DNA of 64,000 nt, from NCBI RefSeq assembly GCF_000612585.1, contig NZ_JFCA01000013.1, positions 1 to 64,000 of the forward strand. Direction: 5' to 3'. The DNA is from Pseudomonas sp. CHM02 (lineage in GTDB: Bacteria; Pseudomonadota; Gammaproteobacteria; Pseudomonadales; Pseudomonadaceae). Position numbers and translations under genes: made by a program. Within the stretch, counting starts at the first letter, position 1. Every line of letters begins with the position of its first letter. Below are positions 11,799 to 20,377 of the stretch, in pieces. The notes beneath the pieces were generated by a model. That model made no database searches. It had not been told where the DNA came from and was given only the letters and a program-made list of their open reading frames with translations.

Positions 11799-12569
11799 AT
11801 GGCTTGGCTCGCCGCCGACGCATCCTTCGACCCTGACAGCTACCAGGCACCGGTCATCGGCATTGCCGCCCTCCTCGGCGACCACGACTCCGGCCTGCAC
11901 CAGCACCGGTGCGGTCAACTGCTGTTTACCCAGCAGGGCTGCACCCGCATTACCCTGGACAATCAACTGTGCCTGCTGCCACCGACCCGCGCGGCGTGGA
12001 TACCTTGCGGCGTGCCCCACCGTGCGGTGATGAGCAAGACCGTGGATTACCGCTCGGTGTACGTAAGCCCGACCGTTGCGGCCCGGTTGCCGACACAGGT
12101 GCGGGTGATCGAGGTGAACGCCTTGTTGCGGGCAGTGCTGGAACCGATGGCCATGGCGCCCTTCGACACCGATTGGCACACCGGCCGATATGCCCATTTA
12201 CTGGCATTGTGCCTGGAGGAAATCCAGGGTGCGGCCGAGCAAACCCTGCGCCTGCCCCTGCCACAGGACAAGCGCCTGGCGCCATTGCTGGCCAATCTCG
12301 AACGATTGCCGCCCACGCTGCAAGACCTGGAAAAGCAGATCGGCGCCAGCACCAAGACCATCGGCCGGATCTTCCTGCGGGAAACCGGCCTGGGGTATCA
12401 GCAATGGCGCCAGCAGTGGCGCTTGATGCGCGTCATCGAGTTGCTCGCCACCGGGCGCAGCCTCGGCTATTGCGCCTTTGAACTGGGATTCGCCAGCGAC
12501 AGCGCGTTGATCGCCTTCTTCAAGGGCATGACCGGGACCACGCCGCGCGGCTATTTCAAGACAGGCTGA
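11799..12569 (+). CDS. AraC-family regulator with cupin domain (NimR-like)
   Basis: A 256-residue protein. A cupin fold (HQHRCGQLLFTQQGCTRI; PPTRAAWIPCGVPHRA) is followed by an AraC HTH at about residues 165-255 (LQDLEKQIGASTKTIGRIF; LGYCAFELGFASDSALIAFF). I chose the start MAWLAADASFDPD; an in-frame Met 19 codons upstream adds sequence without similarity. It is divergent from the MFS gene, with about 100 bp between, as nimR is from nimT in E. coli, so it probably controls that transporter. Confidence 0.85.
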   Translation: MAWLAADASFDPDSYQAPVIGIAALLGDHDSGLHQHRCGQLLFTQQGCTRITLDNQLCLLPPTRAAWIPCGVPHRAVMSKTVDYRSVYVSPTVAARLPTQVRVIEVNALLRAVLEPMAMAPFDTDWHTGRYAHLLALCLEEIQGAAEQTLRLPLPQDKRLAPLLANLERLPPTLQDLEKQIGASTKTIGRIFLRETGLGYQQWRQQWRLMRVIELLATGRSLGYCAFELGFASDSALIAFFKGMTGTTPRGYFKTG

Positions 12570-12573
12570 GGCC

Positions 12574-13011
12574 TTATTTTGGCATCTTGCGGAAGCCCAC
12601 GGCCAGGCGGTTCCAGCTGTTGATGGTGGTGATCGCCACGCTGAGGTCAACCTGCTCCTGAGGGCTGAATTCGGCGGCCAGGGCGTTGAAGTCCTCATCC
12701 GGAGCGTGGGTGTGGCTGAGCAGGGTCAGGCTTTCGGCCCAGGCCAGGGCGGCGCGCTCACGCGGGGTGAAGAACGGCGTTTCACGCCACGCCGACACGG
12801 TGTACAAGCGGCGCTCGGTTTCGCCACCCTTGCGCGCATCGGCGGTGTGCATGTCGAGGCAGAATGCACAGCCGTTGATCTGTGAAACACGCAGGCGCAC
12901 CAGCTCCAGCAACGGCAGTTCGATGGACAGTTTGCCGACCGCGGCTTCCAGGGCGAGCATGGCTTTCATGGCGTCTGGGGAGGCCGTGTAGAAATCGGTA
13001 CGGGTTTGCAT
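12574..13011 (-). CDS. Carboxymuconolactone decarboxylase/AhpD-family protein
   Basis: A 145-residue all-helical protein with the CxxC redox pair in INGCAFCLDMHTADARK, as in AhpD-like alkylhydroperoxidases, followed by ERAALAWAESLTLL. The disulphide-forming CxxC plus His points to peroxide or thiol chemistry rather than muconolactone decarboxylation. It stands alone, converging on the AraC gene with 4 bp between. The role in the cell is not known. Confidence 0.85.
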   Translation of the reverse strand: MQTRTDFYTASPDAMKAMLALEAAVGKLSIELPLLELVRLRVSQINGCAFCLDMHTADARKGGETERRLYTVSAWRETPFFTPRERAALAWAESLTLLSHTHAPDEDFNALAAEFSPQEQVDLSVAITTINSWNRLAVGFRKMPK

Positions 13012-13107
13012 GGTGGAACTCCAGAACGGTGGGATTGGTGGCTAGATTAGTCACCGGGGGTGGTGCGCGGAATATCCAATTGCGGGGAAGATCAGGTAGC
13101 CAATGTC

Positions 13108-13578
13108 TCAACCCGGCAGCGGAATCACCCGCAACGGTCGCACTGACTTGTAGGAAAAACTCGAGTAGATCTCCTTCACACACGGCAGCGTCTGCAACAC
13201 CTCCCGCGCAAACTCGCCAAACGACTCCAGGTCCTTGGCCACCACTTCCAGCAAAAAGTCGTAGCGCCCCGAGACGTTATGGCATGCCACGACCTCCGGT
13301 ATCTCCAGCAGGCGCTGCTCGAAAGCCCGGGCGATTTCCTGGGTGTGACTCTCCATCATGATGCTGACAAACGCGGTCACCCCATACCCCAGGGCCTTGG
13401 GCGAGAGGATCGCCTGATAACCGCTGATGACCCCGCTCTCTTCCAGGTTGCGCACCCGCCGCCAGCACGGCGAGGTGGTCAGGGAGATGCGGTCGGCCAG
13501 CTCGGCCACCGTGAGCCGGGCATTGCCTTGCAGCGCGTTTAAAAGGGCTTTGTCGGTACGATCCAGGCTGACGGGCAT
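13108..13578 (-). CDS. Lrp/AsnC-family regulator (MdeR-like)
   Basis: A 156-residue Lrp-type regulator. It has an N-terminal HTH (LDRTDKALLNALQGNARLTV, ELADRISLTTSPCWRRVRNL) and a C-terminal RAM ligand-binding domain (VSGRYDFLLEVVAKDLESF). It is divergent from methionine gamma-lyase with 123 bp between, which is the arrangement of mdeR-mdeA in P. putida. Sulphur-amino-acid-responsive activation of the lyase gene is therefore the best inference. Confidence 0.85.
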   Translation of the reverse strand: MPVSLDRTDKALLNALQGNARLTVAELADRISLTTSPCWRRVRNLEESGVISGYQAILSPKALGYGVTAFVSIMMESHTQEIARAFEQRLLEIPEVVACHNVSGRYDFLLEVVAKDLESFGEFAREVLQTLPCVKEIYSSFSYKSVRPLRVIPLPG

Positions 13579-13701
13579 AACTTGCCTCTGATTGTTGTTT
13601 TTAGCGGTTTTTCATCCCAGGACGCGGGAATTCGCGGCAAATATTGCAACGTTCATCTTTGGTTATGAGCATAGCATTGTAGGAAATAAGGAGCGTCCGG
13701 C

Positions 13702-14976
13702 ATGAACAATAAACACAATGCATTCGGCTTTTCCACCCGTGCCATCCACCACGGCTACGACCCCAAGGACCATCACGGCGCGCTCGTTCCGCCGATCTAC
13801 CTGTCTGCCACCTTTGCCTTTCCCACCGCCGAATATGGTGCGGCATGCTTTGCCGGCGAGGCCGACGGCCACTTCTATACGCGCATTTCCAACCCGACCC
13901 TGGCGCTACTGGAATCGCGCATGGCGACCCTGGAAAACGGTGAGGCGGCGGTGGCGTTCAGCTCTGGCATGGGCGCGATCGCCGCGACGTTCTGGACCCT
14001 GCTGCGCCCCGGTGATGAAGTGATCGTCAGCCAGACCCTGTACGGCTGCACCTTTGCCCTGCTGCACCACGGCATCGGCGAATTCGGTATCAAGGTGCGG
14101 CACGTCGACCTCACGGACCTGGCAGCCCTGCAAGCGGCACTCTGCCCCGCCACCCGCATGGTCTACTGCGAAACCCCGGCCAACCCCAACCTGCAGTTGG
14201 TGGATATCGCCGCCGTGGCCGCCCTCGCCCACCAACAGCCCAACGTCACCGTGGTGGTCGACAACACCTATTGCACGCCCTACCTGCAGCGCCCCCTCGA
14301 CCTCGGCGCCGATGTGGTGGTGCATTCGGCCACCAAGTACCTCAGCGGCCACGGCGATATCACCGCGGGCATCGCCGTGAGCAACCAGGCGCTGGCCCAG
14401 CGTATTCGCCTGCAAGGCCTCAAGGACCTGACCGGCGCGGTGATGTCGCCCCAGGACGCCTCGCTGCTGATGCGCGGCCTCAAGACCCTGGCCCTGCGCA
14501 TGGACCGCCATTGCAGCAACGCCCAGGCGGTGGCCGAAGCCTTGCAGGCGCACCCGGCCGTGGAACGCGTGACTTACCCGGGGCTGCGCTCTTTCGCGCA
14601 ATACGAGCTGGCGACGCGGCAGATGAAAATGCCCGGCGGCATGATCGCCTTCGAGCTCAAGGGTGGCATGGAAACCGGCCGCCGCTTCATGAACGCACTC
14701 AAGCTGTTCACTCGTGCAGTCAGCCTGGGGGATGCCGAGTCACTGGCCCAGCACCCGGCGAGCATGACCCACTCCACCTACACCCCGGAGGAGCGCGCCC
14801 GGCACGGGATCAGCGAAGGGCTGGTGCGTTTGTCGGTGGGGCTCGAGGACGTTGCCGACCTGCTGGCGGATGTGCAGCAGGCATTGGCCACGTGCAACGG
14901 CACGCTGCCAGGACGTGTCAGGAAGGCTTCAGCTTCAAATGCCGCGCATACCAGGGCCGCTTCGGCACGCGCTTGA
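13702..14976 (+). CDS. mdeA: Methionine gamma-lyase
   Basis: A PLP enzyme cleaving L-methionine to methanethiol, 2-oxobutyrate and ammonia. The protein has 424 residues. It carries the gamma-lyase hallmarks LYGCTFALLHHGIGEFG (with the Cys that sets MGL apart from cystathionine lyases), the PLP phosphate site SSGMGAIA, and the PLP lysine in HSATKYLSGHGD. An AAGGAG ribosome-binding site lies 8 bp upstream. The family usually ends at about 398 residues, near DVQQAL; here about 25 more residues rich in Ala, Arg and Ser follow. The last 59 bp of the gene are antisense to the 3' end of pvdP. Divergent Lrp-type regulator. Confidence 0.92.
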   Translation: MNNKHNAFGFSTRAIHHGYDPKDHHGALVPPIYLSATFAFPTAEYGAACFAGEADGHFYTRISNPTLALLESRMATLENGEAAVAFSSGMGAIAATFWTLLRPGDEVIVSQTLYGCTFALLHHGIGEFGIKVRHVDLTDLAALQAALCPATRMVYCETPANPNLQLVDIAAVAALAHQQPNVTVVVDNTYCTPYLQRPLDLGADVVVHSATKYLSGHGDITAGIAVSNQALAQRIRLQGLKDLTGAVMSPQDASLLMRGLKTLALRMDRHCSNAQAVAEALQAHPAVERVTYPGLRSFAQYELATRQMKMPGGMIAFELKGGMETGRRFMNALKLFTRAVSLGDAESLAQHPASMTHSTYTPEERARHGISEGLVRLSVGLEDVADLLADVQQALATCNGTLPGRVRKASASNAAHTRAASARA

Positions 14977-16543
14977 ACAGGCCCTGCAGCATGCCTTCGT
15001 CTTCGCCGAAGGTAATGCGCAGCGCCAGCTTCATGGTCTCCGGGTCCATCTCCATCGACCGGCCCATCTGCAGGCCCGGCGTGGTGCTGCAGCCATGGGT
15101 GTCCGGGCCCAGCCAGGGGTCGCCGACTTCCACCCAGCGGCCGGGCGCGAACCAGGCCACACCATTGACGTCCATGCGGCTGACCTCGCCCGGATTGAAA
15201 CGCTCATGGGCGCGAAACCAGTCTTCGATGCGGTCATCGATCCAGCCGTGGAAGTGCCAGAACACCGGGTTGACGTGGGAAGAAAACGGATCGCCGAGGA
15301 AGTCGTTTTCCGCTGCATACCAGCGCGGGGCAAAGTCCGACGGGTCGCGGGCCATGGGTACGGGTGCGCCGTTGGAGGGATCGCGCGGCACCGAGGCCCA
15401 GCGCATGTGCAGCCAGTCGTGCAGGCCCAGTTCCATTTCGGAACCCAACTGCCCGAGGGTGAATCTGGCCAGGTAGCGCGGGTCGCGGTATTGGGACTCC
15501 CAGACCTGGAAGTTGCTGTGATAGGTCTCGGCAGCCTTGATGTCGCTCACCCACTGGGTGTATTCGCTGTCGTCCGGCGCCGACCAGGTGGGCGGCAGCG
15601 CGAAGCCGTCGTGGTTGTCGAAGTAACGCAGAAAGCCCAGGCGATCACGCTCCAGTGCCGGCTGCGGTTCGGGGAATTGCGGCCACGACGGCAGATCCTG
15701 CAGGGAGCGCGCAGTGCCGAGCATATGGCGGTGCATGAAGAAGAAGTCGATGCCCGAGCCGTTGCGGTCCTTGCGTTTACCACGGGCGTCGCGTTCCTGG
15801 CCGCGTGGGCCGGGTTGCCAGCCGATGCCGCGCAGGGCGTCGCGCTTTTCTTCGGAGAGTTTGTGCCACTGGTCACGGGTGGCGTGCCACAGTTGGTGAA
15901 ACAGGCGGTGCTCGGGGGAAATCAGCCGGGCCAACAGGGTCGGATTCAGGCCGATACGCTGGCGGGCTTCGGGGAACCACTGCTTGTGGGCGATGAAACG
16001 ATTGTCGCGCTCAACTAGAGCCAGCGGCCGGTCGAGGTCGAGGATCTGCCCACTGAGGGTGCTGCTGCCCGCGTTGGCAAAGTCCGCCCAGACCTGATCG
16101 AGGGTCATCTTGAATTCATAGGCGGGCGTGCCGTCGGCCGAGTCGCGGTCGATCAGGCGCCAGTAGAGCACGGCGCTCTCCCCCGTCAGCAGATCACCCA
16201 GCACACGGTAGCGCGGTTCGCCCTCGGCACGCAGGTTGGCGGCGGTGTCGAGGTAACCCCGCAGGCCACGCCCACGCGGGGCGATGTCGAGCAGCAGCGC
16301 CAGACCTTGCAGCGGCAGCCCCTTGAGGCCGGCGTCGCGGCCTTCCAGGCGCAGGTTCCAGACCCCACGCAGCGTGTTCGCCAGGTGCTGGCCGGCGGTG
16401 TCGGCCAGGTCCACCGTGGCTTCACCGGGGGTGATGGGGAATTCTTCTTCGCGCGTCAACTCGCGATGGGCATAGAAGGCTGCCGGCACGGCGGCACCTG
16501 TCAGTGCCAGGCCTGCGATGAACCCACGTCGAGAGATGGTCAT
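14918..16543 (-). CDS. pvdP: PvdP, periplasmic tyrosinase of pyoverdine maturation
   Basis: A 541-residue copper tyrosinase that oxidises the tyrosine ring of ferribactin and starts chromophore cyclisation to dihydropyoverdine. A Tat signal (SRRGFIAG) sends it folded to the periplasm. Candidate copper ligands are in HQLWH, FMHRHML and NPVFWHFHGWIDD; the last is the typical second copper site. The C-terminal lid region is present. It is divergent from pvdM. An exact PvdS box lies about 36 bp before the start codon. The 3' end overlaps mdeA on the other strand. Confidence 0.95.
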   Translation of the reverse strand: MTISRRGFIAGLALTGAAVPAAFYAHRELTREEEFPITPGEATVDLADTAGQHLANTLRGVWNLRLEGRDAGLKGLPLQGLALLLDIAPRGRGLRGYLDTAANLRAEGEPRYRVLGDLLTGESAVLYWRLIDRDSADGTPAYEFKMTLDQVWADFANAGSSTLSGQILDLDRPLALVERDNRFIAHKQWFPEARQRIGLNPTLLARLISPEHRLFHQLWHATRDQWHKLSEEKRDALRGIGWQPGPRGQERDARGKRKDRNGSGIDFFFMHRHMLGTARSLQDLPSWPQFPEPQPALERDRLGFLRYFDNHDGFALPPTWSAPDDSEYTQWVSDIKAAETYHSNFQVWESQYRDPRYLARFTLGQLGSEMELGLHDWLHMRWASVPRDPSNGAPVPMARDPSDFAPRWYAAENDFLGDPFSSHVNPVFWHFHGWIDDRIEDWFRAHERFNPGEVSRMDVNGVAWFAPGRWVEVGDPWLGPDTHGCSTTPGLQMGRSMEMDPETMKLALRITFGEDEGMLQGLFKRVPKRPWYARHLKLKPS

Positions 16544-16578
16544 TGTCTACCTTAGGAAACGGCTTTATCAGAGCTAGA

Positions 16579-16602
16579 ACGTTTGCACGCCGGGGAAATT
16601 TA
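16579..16602 (-). promoter_or_regulatory. Iron-starvation (PvdS) box for pvdP
   Basis: Read on the minus strand, this is TAAAT, 16 bases, CGT, an exact match to the PvdS sigma-factor promoter. CGT ends about 36 bp before the pvdP start codon. Confidence 0.85.
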
Positions 16603-16621
16603 CCGGTGCGCCCTGCCCGCC

Positions 16622-16645
16622 TAAATTTCCCCGCCCATCACTCGT
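16622..16645 (+). promoter_or_regulatory. Iron-starvation (PvdS) box for pvdMNO
   Basis: TAAAT, 16 bases (beginning TTCCCC), CGT: an exact PvdS box. CGT ends 34 bp before the pvdM start. It is back to back with the pvdP box, 19 bp apart. Confidence 0.88.
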
Positions 16646-16679
16646 TCTTCCCTGATAGCGAAGGCCTCAACTGACTGAG

Positions 16680-18035
16680 ATGGCAATGACAAAACCACGT
16701 TCGAAAAAGGCGCTGTATATCGGCTTGCCGCTGGCACTGGCCATCGGTGCCGGGGCCGGTTTCCTGGTCTGGGACCACTGGTTCAAGGGCAATGCCGGCT
16801 ATCCGCTGGCGGTGATCAAACAGGCCAATGAGATGCAGGACCGGCTGTTGTCGTTCGACAGCCATATCACCGTGCCCGTGGATTTCGGCACTGCCGGCAA
16901 CGAGGCGGACAAGGACGGTGAAGGCCAGTTCGACTTGGCCAAGGCGGCACGCGGGCGGCTGTCGGGTGCGGCCCTGACGATTTTTGGCTGGCCGGAAATC
17001 TGGAACGGCCCCAATGCCCCGCACAAGCCCACCGACGGCTTTGTCGAAGCCGCCCGCAACGAACAGGAAGTGCGCTACAAGATCATCAGCGGCATGGTGC
17101 GCGACTACCCCAACCAGGTCGCCATCGCCTACACCCCGGATGATTTCCGGCGCCTGCACGGCGAAGGCAAATTTGCGATTTTTATCAGCATGCTCAACGC
17201 CTACCCGCTGGGCAATGACGTGAACCTGCTGGACCTGTGGGCGGCGCGTGGCATGCGCATGTTCGGCTTCAGCTATGTGGGCAATAACGCCTGGTCGGAC
17301 TCGTCGCGCCCGCTGCCGTTTTTCAATGACTCCACCGACGCCCTCGACGGCTTGTCGGACATCGGCAAGCAAGCGGTGCACCGCCTCAACGACCTGGGGG
17401 TGATCATCGACGTGTCGCAGATGTCGACCAAGGCCCTGGAGCAAGTGGCGCAACTGAGCCGAACGCCGATGGTGGCATCGCACTCGGCGCCGCGCGCGTC
17501 GGTGGATATCCCGCGCAACCTGAGCGACAAAGAGCTGCAACTGATCAAGAACAGCGGCGGAGTGGTGCAGATCGTGGGCTTCTCCGCCTACCTGCGTCCG
17601 CTGAGCCAGCCGACCCAGGACAAGCTCAACGCCCTGCGCGCACGCTTCAACCTGCCGCCCCTGCCCAACCTCGCCGTGGCGCTGATGCCGGGCGACGCGA
17701 TCATTGCCGCCTGGCCGGAACACACGTTCGGCGAATACGCCAGCGCGCTGTACGGCATCCTCGATGAAGAACCCAAGGCGACCCTCAAGGACTTGGGGGA
17801 TGCCATCGACTACACCGTGCGCAAGATCGGCATCGACCATGTCGGCCTCGCTTCCGACTTCAACGATGGCGGCGGCGTCCAGGGCTGGAACAACGTCGGC
17901 GAAATACGCAACGTCACTGCCGAACTGATCCAGCGCGGCTACTCCGAAGCCGACATCGCCAAGCTGTGGGGAGGCAACTTCCTGCGGGTGTGGGACCAGG
18001 TACAAAAAGCCGCCAAGCCGTTGGCCAACCGCTAA
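16680..18035 (+). CDS. pvdM: PvdM, dipeptidase-like pyoverdine maturation protein
   Basis: A 451-residue member of the renal-dipeptidase (M19) fold, anchored or exported by an N-terminal hydrophobic segment (KKALYIGLPLALAIGAGAGF). Known from fluorescent pseudomonads to be needed for ferribactin oxidation in the periplasm. Aligned by eye with M19 enzymes, the zinc ligands are largely lost. HxD reads HIT (SFDSHITVP), the Glu of the family's VEGG is Leu (ISMLNAY), and the His of LAHVS is Gln (DVSQMS). Only the first His and the SHS His remain. Either of two Met codons (16680, 16686) could start it. First gene of pvdMNO. Confidence 0.93.
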   Translation: MAMTKPRSKKALYIGLPLALAIGAGAGFLVWDHWFKGNAGYPLAVIKQANEMQDRLLSFDSHITVPVDFGTAGNEADKDGEGQFDLAKAARGRLSGAALTIFGWPEIWNGPNAPHKPTDGFVEAARNEQEVRYKIISGMVRDYPNQVAIAYTPDDFRRLHGEGKFAIFISMLNAYPLGNDVNLLDLWAARGMRMFGFSYVGNNAWSDSSRPLPFFNDSTDALDGLSDIGKQAVHRLNDLGVIIDVSQMSTKALEQVAQLSRTPMVASHSAPRASVDIPRNLSDKELQLIKNSGGVVQIVGFSAYLRPLSQPTQDKLNALRARFNLPPLPNLAVALMPGDAIIAAWPEHTFGEYASALYGILDEEPKATLKDLGDAIDYTVRKIGIDHVGLASDFNDGGGVQGWNNVGEIRNVTAELIQRGYSEADIAKLWGGNFLRVWDQVQKAAKPLANR

Positions 18036-18053
18036 TCATCCAGAAGCCAGTCC

Positions 18054-19325
18054 ATGACCGACCGCCGCACATTCCTCAAGCAGGCCGGTGTATTTGCCGC
18101 CAGCCTGCCACTGGGCGCCGCCCTGCTCCCGCAGGCCATCGCCGCCAACACAACCGATGACCCATGGACGAGGCTCAAGCAACTGTTCAACCAGGACCCG
18201 GACTACCTGCACTTCTCCAACTTCCTCGTGGCCACGCACCCCAAGCCCGTACGCGAGGCCATCGAGCGCTACCGCGCGCAGATCGACCGCAACCCTGGCC
18301 TGGCCATGGACTGGGACCTGCAGGAAACCTGGAAACGCGAAGGCCAGGTACGCGAGTGGGCCGGCCGCTACCTGAACGCCACGCCGCCGCAGATCGCCCT
18401 CACCGGCAGCACCTCCGAAGGGCTGGCGATGATTTATGGCGGGATCAAGGTGCGGCCTGACCAGGAGATCCTCACCACCGTCCACGAACACTACGCCACT
18501 GAGTTCAGCCTGGACTTCAGGGTGCGCAAGGAGCAGACCCAAGTCCGCAAGATCCGCCTGTTCGAGAACGCCCACCGCGTGTCCGTCGACGAGGTGCTGG
18601 GCAACATCCAGCGCAATATCCGCCCCAACACCCGCGTACTCGGCATGACCTGGGTGCAGTCCGGCAGCGGCGTGAAACTGCCCATCGGCGAGATCGGCAA
18701 GCTGGTGGCAGAACACAACCGCAACCGGGATGACAAGGACCGCATCCTCTATGTGGTCGACGGCGTGCATGGTTTCGGCGTGGAAAACCTCGACTTTCCG
18801 GACATGCACTGCGACTTTTTCATCGCCGGCACCCACAAGTGGATGTTCGGCCCGCGCGGCACCGGACTGGTGTGCGCTCGCGACCCGCAAAACAAATACG
18901 TGACCCCCATGGTGCCGACCTTCTCCGAAGACAAGGACTTCGCCACCATCATGACCCCAGGCGGCTACCACGCCTTCGAGCATCGCTGGGCAGCGGACGA
19001 AGCCTTCAAGCTGCACCTGCAACTGGGCAAGGCGCCGGTGCAGGCGCGCATCCATGCGCTGAATACCGAACTGAAAGACCACCTGCTGGCACATCCGCAG
19101 ATCGAACTGGTCACACCGCGCAGCCCTGAGCTGTCGGCCGGCTTTACCTTCTTCAGGGTCAAGGGCCAGGAGAGTGACGCCGTGGTCGCCTACATGATGA
19201 AAAACCGCGTGGTGATCGATGCGGTAGACCGTGATGTCGGCCCAGTGATCCGCACCGCGCCTGGGCTGCTCAATTCTTCCGCAGAGATCCAGCGCTTCAT
19301 GACGCTGCTGGGCCAGCGGGTGTAA
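18054..19325 (+). CDS. pvdN: PvdN, PLP-dependent periplasmic enzyme
   Basis: A 423-residue class-V aminotransferase-fold protein. The Tat signal is DRRTFLKQAGVFAASLP, and the PLP lysine is in AGTHKWMFGPRGTG. PvdN changes the side-chain glutamate of the pyoverdine chromophore to the succinic-acid or succinamide form. The second gene of pvdMNO, 18 bp behind pvdM, it shares the pvdM promoter. Confidence 0.95.
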   Translation: MTDRRTFLKQAGVFAASLPLGAALLPQAIAANTTDDPWTRLKQLFNQDPDYLHFSNFLVATHPKPVREAIERYRAQIDRNPGLAMDWDLQETWKREGQVREWAGRYLNATPPQIALTGSTSEGLAMIYGGIKVRPDQEILTTVHEHYATEFSLDFRVRKEQTQVRKIRLFENAHRVSVDEVLGNIQRNIRPNTRVLGMTWVQSGSGVKLPIGEIGKLVAEHNRNRDDKDRILYVVDGVHGFGVENLDFPDMHCDFFIAGTHKWMFGPRGTGLVCARDPQNKYVTPMVPTFSEDKDFATIMTPGGYHAFEHRWAADEAFKLHLQLGKAPVQARIHALNTELKDHLLAHPQIELVTPRSPELSAGFTFFRVKGQESDAVVAYMMKNRVVIDAVDRDVGPVIRTAPGLLNSSAEIQRFMTLLGQRV

Positions 19326-19359
19326 CGCACACCTTTTCCACGTTGAATGAGAGGACCCC

Positions 19360-20220
19360 ATGAACAAACCCCTCACGGCATTGGCACTGACCGCCCTGTG
19401 CGGCGCCTTGTTGCCAAGCCTCGCCCAGGCCGCCGCGCCACAACCCGGCAAAGTGTTCAAGGACTGCAAGGACTGCCCGGAAATGGTGGTGCTGCCCGCT
19501 GGCACCTTCACCATGGGCACACCCGAGGGTGAAGTCGGCCGCGAGCCGGATGAAGGCCCGATGCACGACGTGACCTTCGCCAAGCCGTTCGCCATGAGCC
19601 GCTTCCATATCACCGCCGGCGAATGGGACAGCTACATCCGCCAGACCGGCGTGAAAATCGCCGACGGCGACACCCGCCCCGGCCGCGAATGCATCGCCAG
19701 CAAGCCGCGCTACCCTCAGGGCCCGCGCCAGCCGGCGGTGTGCATGGACATGGACGACATCAAGCAGTACGTGGCCTGGCTGTCGAAAAAAACCGGCCAG
19801 CAGTACCACATGGTCAGCGAAGCCCAACGTGAATACGCCGCGCGTGCCGGGTCTACCGGGCCGTTCCCCTTCCCGTTCGATGAGGGCAAGGACTACAGCA
19901 TCGCCAAGCACGCCAACACCTATGGCCCGGCCGATGGGTACAGCTATTCGTCACCGGTCGGCAGCTATCCACCGAACGCTTTCGGCATGTACGACATGCA
20001 TGGCAACGTCTACGAACGAGTGGCCGACTGCGAACACCCCAACTACGTCGGCGCGCCCACTGACGGCAGTGCGTGGATGACGCCGAACTGCGAGGGCTAC
20101 ATGATTCGCGGCAATGACTGGGGTGAAGCGCCGGTGTTCTCGCGCTCGGGTAACCGCAACACCATCTACCCGCAGACGCGGGGGGATTGGATCGGCTTCC
20201 GCGTCGTGCGCGACCTCTAA
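19360..20220 (+). CDS. pvdO: PvdO, formylglycine-generating-enzyme-like protein
   Basis: A 286-residue SUMF1/FGE-fold protein with a Sec signal peptide (cleavage near LAQA/AAPQP). Family motifs include MVVLPAGTFTMGTPEGE, RLYNI-region equivalents such as QQYHMVSEAQREYAAR, and NAFGMYDMHGNV. Here the usual EWV after GNV reads YERV. In pyoverdine producers PvdO carries out the last oxidation, dihydropyoverdine to pyoverdine. Last gene of pvdMNO, 34 bp after pvdN, followed by a REP-type region with a hairpin. Confidence 0.93.
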   Translation: MNKPLTALALTALCGALLPSLAQAAAPQPGKVFKDCKDCPEMVVLPAGTFTMGTPEGEVGREPDEGPMHDVTFAKPFAMSRFHITAGEWDSYIRQTGVKIADGDTRPGRECIASKPRYPQGPRQPAVCMDMDDIKQYVAWLSKKTGQQYHMVSEAQREYAARAGSTGPFPFPFDEGKDYSIAKHANTYGPADGYSYSSPVGSYPPNAFGMYDMHGNVYERVADCEHPNYVGAPTDGSAWMTPNCEGYMIRGNDWGEAPVFSRSGNRNTIYPQTRGDWIGFRVVRDL

Positions 20221-20238
20221 TAACGCCAGAGATCCAAT

Positions 20239-20358
20239 GTGGGTTGGGCTTGCTGTGGTGAGCAGGCTTGCCCTGCGCGGGGCTGCGAAGCAGCCCCATT
20301 AGATCTGCGGTGAACCCGTCGGGGGACAAGCCCCACTCACCACAGCAAGCCCGCACAC
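20239..20358. repeat. REPIN-like inverted repeat between pvdO and pvdF
   Basis: The left arm GGGCTTGCTGTGGTGAG and the right arm CTCACCACAGCAAGCCC are near-perfect inverted repeats at the two ends of this 120 bp stretch. They enclose a second, smaller hairpin. Confidence 0.75.
20279..20297. terminator. Hairpin between converging pvdO and pvdF
   Basis: GGGGCTGC-GAA-GCAGCCCC is a perfect 8 bp stem with a 3-base loop. There is no clear T run, so termination is inferred from its place between two converging genes. Confidence 0.45.
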
Positions 20359-20377
20359 ATTTTCAACCGTGCCCGCT

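Noticed and set aside
16638..18005. Long minus-strand frame opposite pvdM
   Set aside because: PvdM on the plus strand is a clear family member with a promoter; the minus frame has no recognisable domain.
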